Position numbers and translations under genes: made by a program. From an uncultured Saprospiraceae bacterium (GTDB taxonomy: Bacteria > Bacteroidota > Bacteroidia > Chitinophagales > Saprospiraceae), in NCBI GenBank assembly GCA_937973995.1, contig CALJIQ010000368.1, positions 1 through 34,017 on the forward strand: a stretch of 34,017 nt of DNA, in the 5' to 3' direction. The notes beneath the pieces are model-generated. The model was not told where the DNA came from and did not search any database. It saw nothing but the letters and a program-made list of their open reading frames with translations. This document shows, piece after piece, positions 1-9,134 of this stretch (positions are counted from its first letter, which is position 1; each line of letters starts with the position of its first letter).

Positions 1-152
1 TATACTGAACTCGGGATAAATATCCGATTATCCAATACTGTTTATTTGTTGAATTGTTGAACTGTTTATCCAAGTGTAGCTTGTAAACGTATAAACAGAT
101 AAACAAATAAACGAATTATCCATTTTCGGTAATTTATCCCGTCTGTAGTATA
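1..152. repeat. Large imperfect palindrome with word-array arms
   Basis: TATACT....TCGGGATAAAT (1-21) pairs with ATTTATCCCG....AGTATA (132-152). Inner arms TGTTTATTTGTTGAATTGTTGAACTGTTTA / TATAAACAGATAAACAAATAAACGAA. May extend beyond the window edge. Confidence 0.75.
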
Positions 153-165
153 ATTTGCATCCAAC

Positions 166-657
166 ATGAAAATGCCAGTAGGTCTAAAAAAATTAGCCTC
201 CATGTGTGTGCTACGTCACCAAGATCAATACCTATTATTAAAAAGAGGGAAAGAACCCAATAAGGGGATGTATGTACCCGTAGGTGGAAAGTTAGAGCCT
301 TATGAAAATCAGTACGATGCCTGTTTGAGGGAGACGCAAGAAGAAACGGGTATTCAATTAGCAAGTGCAAAATTCTGTGGCACCTTAATTGAAACCTCTC
401 CCACTAAATATAATTGGATGTGCTATATCTATCTAGCAGAAATTGATTTCCGTCCACCCGCCTTTTGTGATGAAGGAGAATTGGAATGGATACCCTTAGA
501 TCAATTATTAAAAGTACCAACCCCACCAACAGATTTTGCTATTTATCAATATATTTTAGAGAATAAACCTTTTGCCTTTAGCGCTGATTATAATGAAGAG
601 ATGACTATGACTAAACTTGTAGAAGAAATCGAAGGAAAGATTTTGGTCGGGGGATAG
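166..657 (+). CDS. NUDIX hydrolase (MutT-like)
   Basis: Nudix box GGKLEPYENQYDACLRETQEETGI. Confidence 0.93.
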   Translation: MKMPVGLKKLASMCVLRHQDQYLLLKRGKEPNKGMYVPVGGKLEPYENQYDACLRETQEETGIQLASAKFCGTLIETSPTKYNWMCYIYLAEIDFRPPAFCDEGELEWIPLDQLLKVPTPPTDFAIYQYILENKPFAFSADYNEEMTMTKLVEEIEGKILVGG

Positions 658-752
658 ATGTTTTAGAAAGCCCAATTCAAGTGTTCAGTCCAAGTTCAAA
701 CTATACTAGATGTTGACAGTAAAATTTATAATAAATCCCAATTAGTAACCCG

Positions 753-1112
753 CTAATACCAATCCCGCTTCCCCTCCAAATAATCCACATAGTCCACACT
801 TCCCAAACGAAACTTTATCGGCATTTTCACTACTTTCTCCATCTTCACTTCCAATTTACAAAAAGGAGCTAATTCTTCATAGCTGTATAGGATAGGAACA
901 GACAGAGAACGAAAGGTAGGATGTTGGTGAGTTGGATGGCTAGTCGTTTGCTTCAATCGAATGGTTGGAATAGCAAATAAAGGAACTTTTTCCTCTTGTT
1001 GATTAATTTGTTTCAAAGCAGGTAAGGAGTGACCAACCAATGACTGCCGGTCCTGAGCAATGGCAATCGTTACAAGAAAAATGCAAAAAATTAAACTGAT
1101 AAAACGCTGCAT
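753..1112 (-). CDS. Small secreted hypothetical protein (signal peptide)
   Basis: N-terminal MQRFISLIFCIFLVTIAIAQ looks like a signal peptide; no recognised domain. Confidence 0.55.
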   Translation of the reverse strand: MQRFISLIFCIFLVTIAIAQDRQSLVGHSLPALKQINQQEEKVPLFAIPTIRLKQTTSHPTHQHPTFRSLSVPILYSYEELAPFCKLEVKMEKVVKMPIKFRLGSVDYVDYLEGKRDWY

Positions 1113-1256
1113 AACATAAAAATAAAGGAATAGTAGTTTAAATCCTACTCCTTTCTATCTTTGTTTTGTTTAATTGTCTTTGTGATACCATAGAGGACAT
1201 TTTTATAATCTACATCGCTCCTACCCAATTGAGGGTGAAATACCATTATACGCTCC

Positions 1257-1302
1257 CGTCGGATGGGAACGCCTACTCATCGGACAGCGTAGCCATCCGA
1301 CG
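1257..1302. repeat. Intergenic palindromic repeat, copy 1 (pairs with 18959-19005)
   Basis: CGTCGGATGG (1257-1266) / CCATCCGACG (1293-1302) perfect 10-bp arms; shares CGTCGGAYGGGAACGC(T)CTACTCATCGGA...GTAGCCATCCG with 18959-19005. Confidence 0.8.
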
Positions 1303-1362
1303 AGAATTGAGCAGTAGGGCTTCACCCGATTATGGAGAGGTGCGATCTTCATTATTCAACGG

Positions 1363-2121
1363 ATGAGATTCAAAAACAAAGTAGTATTGATTACAGGAGG
1401 CTCCAGAGGCATCGGTAAAGCAACAGCGATTGCTTTTGCCAAAGAAGGGGCATCTGTCGCTATCAATTATAGAAGTAATAGAGCAGCAGCCATACAAACC
1501 CTAACCGCCTTAGAGGGAGGCAACCATATAGAGGTACCAGCAGACATCGGCGATCCACAGGCGGTAAAAGAAATGGTCTATCAGGTGGTCCAACACTATC
1601 AAAAAATTGATATTCTTGTCAATAATGCAGGGATTTTCGAGTACCATCCAATTGACAAAGTAGATTACACTACTTGGCAAAAAAATTGGCAGCGCACCCT
1701 AAACATCAATTTGGTAGCGGCCGCAAATCTCACCTACTGCGCCGCTCAATACATGATCGAACAAGGTGGGGGAAAAGTCATTAATGTCTCTTCCAGAGGA
1801 GCCTTTCGAGGCGAACCTTTGCAACCTGCCTATGGTGCCAGTAAAGCAGGGATGAATGCAATGGGACAGTCCTTAGCACAGGCACTTGCTAAATATAATA
1901 TTTCGGTTTGTACGGTAGCACCCGGCTTTGTAGAAACGGATATGGCTACGGAAGTTTTAGAAGGACCAGAGGGCGATCATATTCGAAATCAAAGTCCATT
2001 TGGTCGAGTCGCTCAACCAGAAGAAGTAGCGGCTGGTATTCTTTTCTTTGCTAGTGAGGAAACTACCTTTATGTCGGGAGCGGTATTGGACATTAATGGG
2101 GCTTCTTATTTGCGGACTTAG
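1363..2121 (+). CDS. SDR-family oxidoreductase (3-oxoacyl-ACP reductase-like)
   Basis: TGGSRGIG cofactor motif, NNAG, S...YGASK catalytic motif. Confidence 0.95.
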   Translation: MRFKNKVVLITGGSRGIGKATAIAFAKEGASVAINYRSNRAAAIQTLTALEGGNHIEVPADIGDPQAVKEMVYQVVQHYQKIDILVNNAGIFEYHPIDKVDYTTWQKNWQRTLNINLVAAANLTYCAAQYMIEQGGGKVINVSSRGAFRGEPLQPAYGASKAGMNAMGQSLAQALAKYNISVCTVAPGFVETDMATEVLEGPEGDHIRNQSPFGRVAQPEEVAAGILFFASEETTFMSGAVLDINGASYLRT

Positions 2122-2138
2122 GGCAGGGCTTTTAGCTT

Positions 2139-2173
2139 TAGATTACAAAAGTCTTAGAGCCTTTTGTAATCTA
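2139..2173. repeat. Hairpin TAGATTACAAAAG / CTTTTGTAATCTA (13-bp stem)
   Basis: Perfect inverted repeat 2139-2151 / 2161-2173 just after the SDR stop; related word at 17247-17275. Confidence 0.8.
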
Positions 2174-2225
2174 ATCTCATAAAACTTTTAGCCTTACTAT
2201 TTCAAACAAATTAGGCGTGGATTTT

Positions 2226-2262
2226 TAAACACCTAAGCTGGCTTCGCCAGCTTAGGTGTTTA
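2226..2262. terminator. Bidirectional intrinsic terminator between convergent genes
   Basis: Perfect 17-bp stem TAAACACCTAAGCTGGC-TTC-GCCAGCTTAGGTGTTTA with T-run on the left and A-run on the right. Confidence 0.85.
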
Positions 2263-2304
2263 CCAAAAAAAATATGTGTAATTATTTTTCTTAACAGACC
2301 CGCT

Positions 2305-3378
2305 CTATCCCTTAGGTAATTCACCCGCATAGGTTCCCCAATCTTCTACAAGGGCTTTGACCACCACGCTACCTACCGAATAAGCCGCCTCCAAAGAAGG
2401 AATATAAGCAGAGTAGCCTTTACCTGATAATTTCTCTCCTGCTAGACTTTCATAAGCAGATGCGCCAGTCCATTGCATGGTAAAATTAGAAGCTGTTCGT
2501 AAAACCAGTAATCGGTTCTTATCTACTTTCCCAACTTTATGCAAGCGATCTAAGGCATGGTAAGTGCCCATTTCTTCCATCGCAGAGGTTACAAAATTGC
2601 CTTGCCCCTCTGTCCAATAATCCACCCAATCATTTGCCCAATCATTTAATAATTCGCCGTGCCAGTACGTACTAGCCGCTAATTGATCGCCTTTCAAAAC
2701 AAAGGGTTTCATTTTGGAGGAGGGATGATTGGTATATCGTTCTCGCATTTTTTGGATGGTTTCATCATCGGTTAGCGGAATATCTTTTGTTAACTGATAC
2801 GCCCAATCCACTAAACCGGGATTCAAACGAGTCACCACATCGTCTTTTTCTTTTTCTGGAAAAGGTTTTTCATAAGGCTTCGTTTTCCGCAAAGGAATAT
2901 AACCGGTGGTCCAATCTGACGGCATTTCTCTTGGGTCAATTTCATGCGATAGATCACCGTCAATCAACCACTCTGCCCAAGCGGCAGAACCTGTCGGCGC
3001 ATCCTCTGGGTCTACCCCACTGATGCCTGCCACCAACCAGTAGGCTTGGCTTAAATCAAAGCGAGGGTCAGAACCCAAAGCAGTGATAGAAATACCCGCT
3101 TTGGTATTGCCAATGCCCGTAACGATGCCCAATACGCCTAAGTCTGGATTATACCTCAAGTCTCTATAGCCTTGTGGGAAGGGAAGCGTTTCTTGTAAGG
3201 GCAAGCGCTCTACCCAATTTTGAAATTCTCCTGGGCGATCCCCTTCATCTCCTTCTGGCTCAAACATGCTAACAACCACTACTTTGATTGGGATTTTTGC
3301 GGTACTTTCTTTTGTGGTTGGTTGTTGACAAGCGGATACCATGACTACAATAAAAAGCATTAATTGAAATATTCGCAT
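2305..3378 (-). CDS. Purine nucleoside permease (NUP) family lipoprotein
   Basis: Lipobox VSAC after a hydrophobic signal; NUP-like text VVVSMFEPEGDEGDRPGEFQNWVERLPL, GIGNTKAGISITALGSDPRFDLSQAYWLVAGISGVDP. Confidence 0.85.
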   Translation of the reverse strand: MRIFQLMLFIVVMVSACQQPTTKESTAKIPIKVVVVSMFEPEGDEGDRPGEFQNWVERLPLQETLPFPQGYRDLRYNPDLGVLGIVTGIGNTKAGISITALGSDPRFDLSQAYWLVAGISGVDPEDAPTGSAAWAEWLIDGDLSHEIDPREMPSDWTTGYIPLRKTKPYEKPFPEKEKDDVVTRLNPGLVDWAYQLTKDIPLTDDETIQKMRERYTNHPSSKMKPFVLKGDQLAASTYWHGELLNDWANDWVDYWTEGQGNFVTSAMEEMGTYHALDRLHKVGKVDKNRLLVLRTASNFTMQWTGASAYESLAGEKLSGKGYSAYIPSLEAAYSVGSVVVKALVEDWGTYAGELPKG

Positions 3379-3470
3379 AGTTTTATTTTGATTAGACAGA
3401 GACTTAAACTCAATGAGTAAATGGATAAAGTTGAAAATGAAGAAATAAATAACTTAACCAAATTTTATCT

Positions 3471-3565
3471 CCCGCAAAGTCTCGCTAAGGTTTCGCAAAG
3501 TACGCTAAGTTTGTCCAAGGTCTAGCTTTGCGTCCCTTAGCGTATCCTTTGCGAGACTTTGCGGG
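3471..3565. repeat. CGCAAAG/CGCTAAG word-array palindrome, copy A
   Basis: CCCGCAAAGTCTCGC...GCGAGACTTTGCGGG; same family at 13324-13411 and 30388-30475. Confidence 0.9.
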
Positions 3566-3607
3566 AACTACCTACTATATGGGTAGATTATTTATTGACA
3601 CTTATTC

Positions 3608-5152
3608 TTAATCAGACAAAAGCGTATTTTCAACAAGCATGCGCTCCACAAAAGTATCCCACTGTTTTACCCAAATCCGCAAAGCGGCTACTTTTTCCCT
3701 AACCGTCAGAGAGGAATAATAAATACCATTATAAGACAATTTTTTAAGCGCCGCCAAGTCCAATTCCCAAGCTAAAAAAATCGACCAATAATCATAAGAC
3801 AAACCATGATAATCGAATATCAATGGGTCATCTGAACTAATGGTACAGTTGATACCTCTTCTAAGATAAGTACTAGCAGGATGGTTACGAAGGTCTCGAA
3901 TATATCCCAATACTTGGTTACTCAATGGACTGATTTCCATACAAATATCCTTTTCTTTTACCAACTCTAATAATTTGGGAAAGCGATACAGATTATAACC
4001 ATGACCTATTCGTTTAGTGCCTAATAGCACCGCATCGTATAAATTATCTACGGAGGCCCAATTGCTTTCGCCATCATGTAAATATAAAGGTAACTGCACG
4101 CCATGTGCCCCTTCTAAGGAATCTAGTCGCAAAAATTGCGGCGTATGAAAGAGCGTGGAATGTCCCGCATCTTCTTCCGCTACTAAATCAAACCCTCTAA
4201 CCAAATGAGGAAATTTCTTCCGAGAAGCAAAGACCTCTTCCATTTCTTCCCAAATAGCCGGACCTCCCTTAAACCGCAAACTACAATGAATAATATGAAA
4301 AGAAAATTCAGGATCAATTACTTTCATTCTTCGCCGAATATTTTCATGAATAGCGGCAAAACTTTCAATCCCTAAACTACCTTTTGGATTTTCTAAATCA
4401 TACAAGCGATCTAAAAAAGCCGTTCTCATTTCGCAGTGTTGGATATTATCTTCTACTAAAATCTCCATGCCATGAACGATATAATCTTCGTAGGCAGGTC
4501 GGTAATTTAAAAAATCATTAATTCTAGTAAAAATGACTTGGAACTCGCCCCAAATATCCACTGAATCTCGATCCATTTCTTCTTCAAATACCAATAAGGA
4601 TCGTAGTTCTTGATAAGCAGAAGGTTGCTCTGCTAATAGGGATTTAACTTGTACAAAACCTGGAGGTGCCTCTCCTTTTTTATAGGCGTGAAAGGTGCCT
4701 TTGGGAATATCCGCATTCGTTTTGGAATCCCAATAAATATACATTTCTGGCAAGGATTGAGCTTTTTGTATCATCCAATCTGCATCTCCCATTGCGCCTG
4801 AATGTAAATGAAGCATTCCTCCCTTTGGGAAAGCTTTTATAAACTCAAAAAGTTTGGTTCCTTCTATATGTGCCTTGGATTGGTAAAAATTGCGAGCGGG
4901 TGGGAAAAAATGTTGGTCTTTATAGGTTTGCAGCATTTGCTGTTGCAGTTTCACTAACTGTTGGTTCAAGCGTTGCTCTTTCTCCGATAGAGAAATTGCG
5001 TAATCAAAATACAATTGACTATCTTGTCGCATTAATTTTTGCCGCTCTTCTAGGTATTGTTTGTACGACCGAGGCGTTTGTGCTATTAATTGGAAAGCAG
5101 CTATACTAACAAGTAATAGAATAGTTAGTCTCCATAGTAGTGTTTGTTTCAT
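3608..5152 (-). CDS. Secreted adenosine deaminase, ADGF-like
   Basis: Signal peptide; MLHLHSGA metal motif, LYLHDGES, GTKRIGHGYNL, EISPLSNQVLGYI, TISSDDPLIF. Confidence 0.9.
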   Translation of the reverse strand: MKQTLLWRLTILLLVSIAAFQLIAQTPRSYKQYLEERQKLMRQDSQLYFDYAISLSEKEQRLNQQLVKLQQQMLQTYKDQHFFPPARNFYQSKAHIEGTKLFEFIKAFPKGGMLHLHSGAMGDADWMIQKAQSLPEMYIYWDSKTNADIPKGTFHAYKKGEAPPGFVQVKSLLAEQPSAYQELRSLLVFEEEMDRDSVDIWGEFQVIFTRINDFLNYRPAYEDYIVHGMEILVEDNIQHCEMRTAFLDRLYDLENPKGSLGIESFAAIHENIRRRMKVIDPEFSFHIIHCSLRFKGGPAIWEEMEEVFASRKKFPHLVRGFDLVAEEDAGHSTLFHTPQFLRLDSLEGAHGVQLPLYLHDGESNWASVDNLYDAVLLGTKRIGHGYNLYRFPKLLELVKEKDICMEISPLSNQVLGYIRDLRNHPASTYLRRGINCTISSDDPLIFDYHGLSYDYWSIFLAWELDLAALKKLSYNGIYYSSLTVREKVAALRIWVKQWDTFVERMLVENTLLSD

Positions 5153-5236
5153 GCGGTAAAGTTAAGAAGGGGAAGTTAGAGTTAGGGAGTGTTATTGAAA
5201 GTTATTTTTAAGATTCTTTGACCTATTCCGTACAAC

Positions 5237-5330
5237 TTTCCCTGAAGTGGACATCGAGTCCACTTCAGGGAAACTAGGGTTTCTAAAGGGAGAAGGTAGG
5301 CTGCGCCTACCTTCTCCCATTAGAAACCCT
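5237..5330. promoter_or_regulatory. Two strong hairpins in the divergent intergenic region
   Basis: Hairpin 1: TTTCCCTGAAGTGGAC-ATCGA-GTCCACTTCAGGGAAA (perfect 16 bp). Hairpin 2: AGGGTTTCTAaaGGGAGAAGGTAGGC-TGC-GCCTACCTTCTCCCatTAGAAACCCT. Function not known. Confidence 0.6.
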
Positions 5331-5368
5331 TAATAACAATCAATAACTTATCATAATAGATTTTATTA

Positions 5369-6757
5369 ATGGAGAAATTTTTCAAACTAAGAGAGAACGG
5401 CACTTCCGTTTCTACAGAATGTTTAGCAGGACTGACCACTTTTTTGACCATGTCCTATATCATTTTTGTTAATCCTGCCATCCTTGCACAGACAGGAATG
5501 GACCAACAATCAGTGTTTGTTGCCACTTGTTTGGCAGCTGCCATTGGGACCTTGTTGATTGGACTTTTAGCCAACTATCCTTTTGCACAAGCACCGGGGA
5601 TGGGACTAAATGCCTTTTTCACTTATACCGTTGTATTTGGTTTGGGTTTTAGTTGGCAGCAAGGGTTGGCGATTGTTTTTTTGTCGGGCATCTTATTTTT
5701 AATATTAACTATAACGGGGTTACGAGCCACCATTATCAAAGCCATTCCTAAGTTTTTGAAACTAGCCATCGCGCCGGGGATTGGATTGTTTATTGCCTTA
5801 ATTGGGCTTAATAATGCAGGCTTAATTCATTTCAATCAAGGACCTATTATTGATATAATTTTAAATAACCAAGGTGCAGAAGCTGCTACTCTAATTGAAA
5901 AAATCAATGCCGCCCCTTCACAAGTTATTGAATTTGGTGATCTCAGTAAGCGCTCTGTTCAATTAGCGGCAATTGGTTTTATGATACTGACTGTTTTAAT
6001 GGTCAAACGTATTCGAGCAGCGATGATTTGGGCAATCCTATTGACGACCTTCATTGGCATACCAATGGGTGTTGTACAGTTACCTACCAGCTATGATTTA
6101 AGTAAAATTACTTTAGCCCCGACAGCTTTTCAATTAGATATAGCCAGTTTATTTACCCCCACGAAGGGTCAATCTTTGCTTACAATTTTTTTAGTAATTA
6201 TCAGTTTCACCTTAGTAGATTTACTAGATACTATGGGCACTCTAATTGGGACGGCTGCCAAAGGAGATTTGTTGGATGAAGACGGCAATCTGCCCAATAT
6301 GCAAAGAGCTTTATTTGCAGATGCAACTGCTACTACCCTCGGTTCACTACTAGGCACTTCTTCCGTGACTACCTATATTGAAAGTAGTTCGGGTATTATC
6401 GAAGGAGGCCGAACCGGACTCACCTCCTTGGTAACGGGCTGCTTATTTTTATTAAGCATTTTGATTGCTCCTATTGCTACGCTTATCCCTCCCGCTGCCA
6501 CTGCGCCTATTTTAATAATGGTGGGTATTTTGATGATGGAAAGTATTCGAGATATTGATTTATCGAATGTAGAAATTAGTATTCCTGCCATTCTTACGAT
6601 TATCATTATGCCTTTCACTTATAGCATTGCGAATGGCATTGCCTTTGGTTTATTGTTTTATGTGTTGATCCAAGTGGTGCAAGGAAAGTTTAAAGCGGTG
6701 CATCCTGTTTTGTATGTGTTGATTGGGTTGTTTTTGTTGAAGTATATTTTTATTTGA
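5369..6757 (+). CDS. NCS2 family purine permease (AzgA/GhxP-like)
   Basis: MEKFFKLRENGTSVSTECLAGLTTFLTMSYIIFVNPAIL; DLLDTMGTLIGTA; multi-TM hydrophobic pattern. Confidence 0.93.
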   Translation: MEKFFKLRENGTSVSTECLAGLTTFLTMSYIIFVNPAILAQTGMDQQSVFVATCLAAAIGTLLIGLLANYPFAQAPGMGLNAFFTYTVVFGLGFSWQQGLAIVFLSGILFLILTITGLRATIIKAIPKFLKLAIAPGIGLFIALIGLNNAGLIHFNQGPIIDIILNNQGAEAATLIEKINAAPSQVIEFGDLSKRSVQLAAIGFMILTVLMVKRIRAAMIWAILLTTFIGIPMGVVQLPTSYDLSKITLAPTAFQLDIASLFTPTKGQSLLTIFLVIISFTLVDLLDTMGTLIGTAAKGDLLDEDGNLPNMQRALFADATATTLGSLLGTSSVTTYIESSSGIIEGGRTGLTSLVTGCLFLLSILIAPIATLIPPAATAPILIMVGILMMESIRDIDLSNVEISIPAILTIIIMPFTYSIANGIAFGLLFYVLIQVVQGKFKAVHPVLYVLIGLFLLKYIFI

Positions 6758-6768
6758 GGTTTTTTTAA

Positions 6769-6905
6769 CCACATTAGGGCACATAAGTTGGGTCACATTA
6801 GGGCACATAGAAGTGAAGATCAAGATCAAGTTCAACCAATTAGATGTTGACAAAATCAAATCCCATTTGTGAACTAATGTGAAAAAACTAATGTGCCCTT
6901 ATGTG
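6769..6905. repeat. CCACATTAGGGCACATA palindromic element, copy 1
   Basis: CCACATTAGGGCACATAAG / CTAATGTGCCCTTATGTGG ends; homologous to 32283-32440. Confidence 0.88.
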
Positions 6906-6919
6906 GTCCCCAAAGCCCT

Positions 6920-7990
6920 TTAAAAAACCTTCAACCCATGAATCCCACCATTCGGATAATGCAAATACAATAGATGAGAAAAAGGTCCATGATGGTCTAA
7001 GTCTGTAAAACGATGATAAGTATCTGGTTGTAATTGTTCAAACGGCAGGATTGCTTTCCAAGGACTGTTTGGAGGAGTAGAAAGGGAGATTTCAAATTGG
7101 GTGGGTTGGTTTGTTTTTTCTTGCAAATACAATTGATGGAGCATGTATTGTTGAAAATTGGCGGGACGTACTTGATGCCCATCTTCAAAAAAGAGTTGCC
7201 ATTTAGGAAGGGAGGAAAGTTGGTTGTTGATGTCCATTTCAGGGGTTAATAACAATCCAAAAACGTGGCAAGTCAAAGGAGCATTATAGCGATGCAGATA
7301 GGTATCTACTACTATTTCTTGTATTTCAGTTGGTTGTTCTAAGTGAAAGACCGCTTGCTCACCAAAACCCGTTCTTGCCGATTCCCAACCAACCATGTGT
7401 AGTTCTTTTCTATTGCCCTTTACCGCCATTTCAGGGTTGCCATAATGGACATTTGAAATATTAGAGATGGTGGCTGTCTGTAATAAATTTTTTCGTGTTG
7501 GTAATTGTTTGGTTGCTGATTCTCCAAAGAAATTAATCCTTGAAATACCACCTTCATAAAATATTTTGATATAACATTCAGTCGCAAGAGTGGGGGCAAA
7601 AGAAAAGGTGTGTTCTTGGTCAGGTTGTAGCTCTACCCTAGTCAAAACTTCTAGTTGGGTATTCGATAATTCATCTATTAGTATCACCGAAATAGCTCTA
7701 GCTTGATTGCCTGTGTACCATTTGGTACTGACGGACATGGAAGATAATTCGGCTCTTTCTTGGAAGCCTAATTTCAACCAATTATGCGCATGATGATCGT
7801 AATAGATTTTTTTATCGGCAGGGTCAATTCGAGTCGCCTTATGGCGACAAGTTTCCAATCCCCAATACTTAGCCCCTGCATGTGTAAATACTTTTCGACA
7901 ATCTTTAGGCTCATCAGGTAATACTACTTCATGCGGATTGGTAAAGTCCGAATTGGAGTACCCAATGATATAAGATGGAATAAATTTCAT
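6920..7990 (-). CDS. alc: Allantoicase-like protein
   Basis: Duplicated allantoicase-like repeats: VFTHAGAKYWGLETCRHK ... YIKIFYEGGISRINFFG and NPEMAVKGNRKELHMVGWESART ... LLYLHYPNGGIHGLKVF; purine-catabolic context; start overlaps the xdhC stop. Confidence 0.85.
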   Translation of the reverse strand: MKFIPSYIIGYSNSDFTNPHEVVLPDEPKDCRKVFTHAGAKYWGLETCRHKATRIDPADKKIYYDHHAHNWLKLGFQERAELSSMSVSTKWYTGNQARAISVILIDELSNTQLEVLTRVELQPDQEHTFSFAPTLATECYIKIFYEGGISRINFFGESATKQLPTRKNLLQTATISNISNVHYGNPEMAVKGNRKELHMVGWESARTGFGEQAVFHLEQPTEIQEIVVDTYLHRYNAPLTCHVFGLLLTPEMDINNQLSSLPKWQLFFEDGHQVRPANFQQYMLHQLYLQEKTNQPTQFEISLSTPPNSPWKAILPFEQLQPDTYHRFTDLDHHGPFSHLLYLHYPNGGIHGLKVF

Positions 7991-8949
7991 GTGCGATAAT
8001 TTCGTCCTGTGGGTAATTTCCTATTGGTTTCTAAAATGATTTGCCCTGCGATGCTTACGGCAATTTCAGCGGCTGTTTTGCTATACATATTTATTCCAAT
8101 CGGTGTAAAAACATGCGCTATATCTTTCGCTAAAATCCCTTCTGCTGCTATCTCTTTTTTTAGGGTGGCTATTTTGTGGTCACTTCCCATCATACCGATG
8201 TAGGCAAACGGTTGTTTGTATAATTGTTGGAGTATCAACTTATCACTTCGATAAGAAAAACTAACGATCACCACTATATCCGATGGTGTGGATACCATTT
8301 CTTTTTTTATTTCTGCATAGTTAATCACCTTGATTTCATGGGCATAGTTATTCTTCAAAAGCGTTACCAAATTAGGTCGATCATCATACTGTATAATTCG
8401 ATAATCTAGAATAGCTAGTTGCCTAGCTAAGGCAAATCCCACATGCCCTGCTCCAAAAATGTGTATGGTCTTGGGCGGTGGAATTGGAAGTGCCACTTCA
8501 AAATCATGCGGATCAATGATCGTGATTTTCTCCAATGTTGTATTACTTATGGAGATTCCTGCTTGACTATTAAATTGGACAAAAATGGTTTCTTTCCTGT
8601 TAATAATGGTCCTTATGGTAGTGACATCTTTAGCCGTCAAAGGCATACAAATAACGGTCTGCGCTCCCGAACAAATTAAGCCCGATTGATTTCGAGCATG
8701 TTCTTTATCGTGAAATTGTTCTTTAATAATTCCTCGCCTTTCTCCTTTTTCCATCAGGCTTTTCGCCAATTCTATTAGCTTTACTTCCATAATACCGCCT
8801 CCAATGGTTCCTTCAAAATCTCCTTGCTCATTGACAGCCATTGTAAATCCTTTTCGACCGGGGGAACTTCCTTTACTATCTATCACATAGAGTAAAGAAA
8901 CTAAAATGTCTTGCTTTAAATTCTCTAATATAAAGGACCAAACTTTCAT
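7987..8949 (-). CDS. xdhC: XdhC/CoxI family protein (Mo-cofactor insertion for xanthine dehydrogenase)
   Basis: VIDSKGSSPGRKGFTMAV, GTIGGGIMEVKLIE, IFGAGHVGFALARQLAILDYRIIQYDDRP, YIGMMGS. Confidence 0.9.
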   Translation of the reverse strand: MKVWSFILENLKQDILVSLLYVIDSKGSSPGRKGFTMAVNEQGDFEGTIGGGIMEVKLIELAKSLMEKGERRGIIKEQFHDKEHARNQSGLICSGAQTVICMPLTAKDVTTIRTIINRKETIFVQFNSQAGISISNTTLEKITIIDPHDFEVALPIPPPKTIHIFGAGHVGFALARQLAILDYRIIQYDDRPNLVTLLKNNYAHEIKVINYAEIKKEMVSTPSDIVVIVSFSYRSDKLILQQLYKQPFAYIGMMGSDHKIATLKKEIAAEGILAKDIAHVFTPIGINMYSKTAAEIAVSIAGQIILETNRKLPTGRNYRT

Positions 8950-8957
8950 ATTTTTTA

Positions 8958-8986
8958 TTGTGTTAACACTCTTGGTGTTAACATAA
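8958..8986. repeat. Short palindrome carrying the same asymmetric ends as the 75-nt hairpin family
   Basis: TTGTGTTAACACTCTTGGTGTTAACATAA: TTGTGTTA left, TAACATAA right, as in 26364-26438. Confidence 0.6.
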
Positions 8987-8994
8987 TTTGCTTT

Positions 8995-9134
8995 GAATGT
9001 ATAACAAATTTGGGAATCCTAACTATCAATCAGATGGGCTTAAAGCCATCAGATTGAAGGAAGGCGTCTCATCTTCTCACTTGGAGAGCGCTGATGAGTT
9101 ACTCCATTTGCTTATAATTTATTTCCTCATTCTA
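8995..9134. repeat. Two-hairpin intergenic element, copy 1 (approximate bounds)
   Basis: GAATGTATAACAAATTTGGGA start, hairpin CAATCAGATGGGCTTAAAGCCATCAGATTG, GCGTCTCATCT spacer, GATGAGTTACTC(CA)TTTGC end; same frame at 18727-18865. Confidence 0.65.

Noticed and set aside
1166-1366. 66-aa + ORF upstream of the SDR gene
   Set aside because: Encoded largely by the palindromic repeat at 1257-1302; no protein-like features.
3471-3565. CRISPR array made of CGCAAAG repeats
   Set aside because: Repeat words are very short, degenerate and mirror-inverted; no regular spacers and no cas genes.
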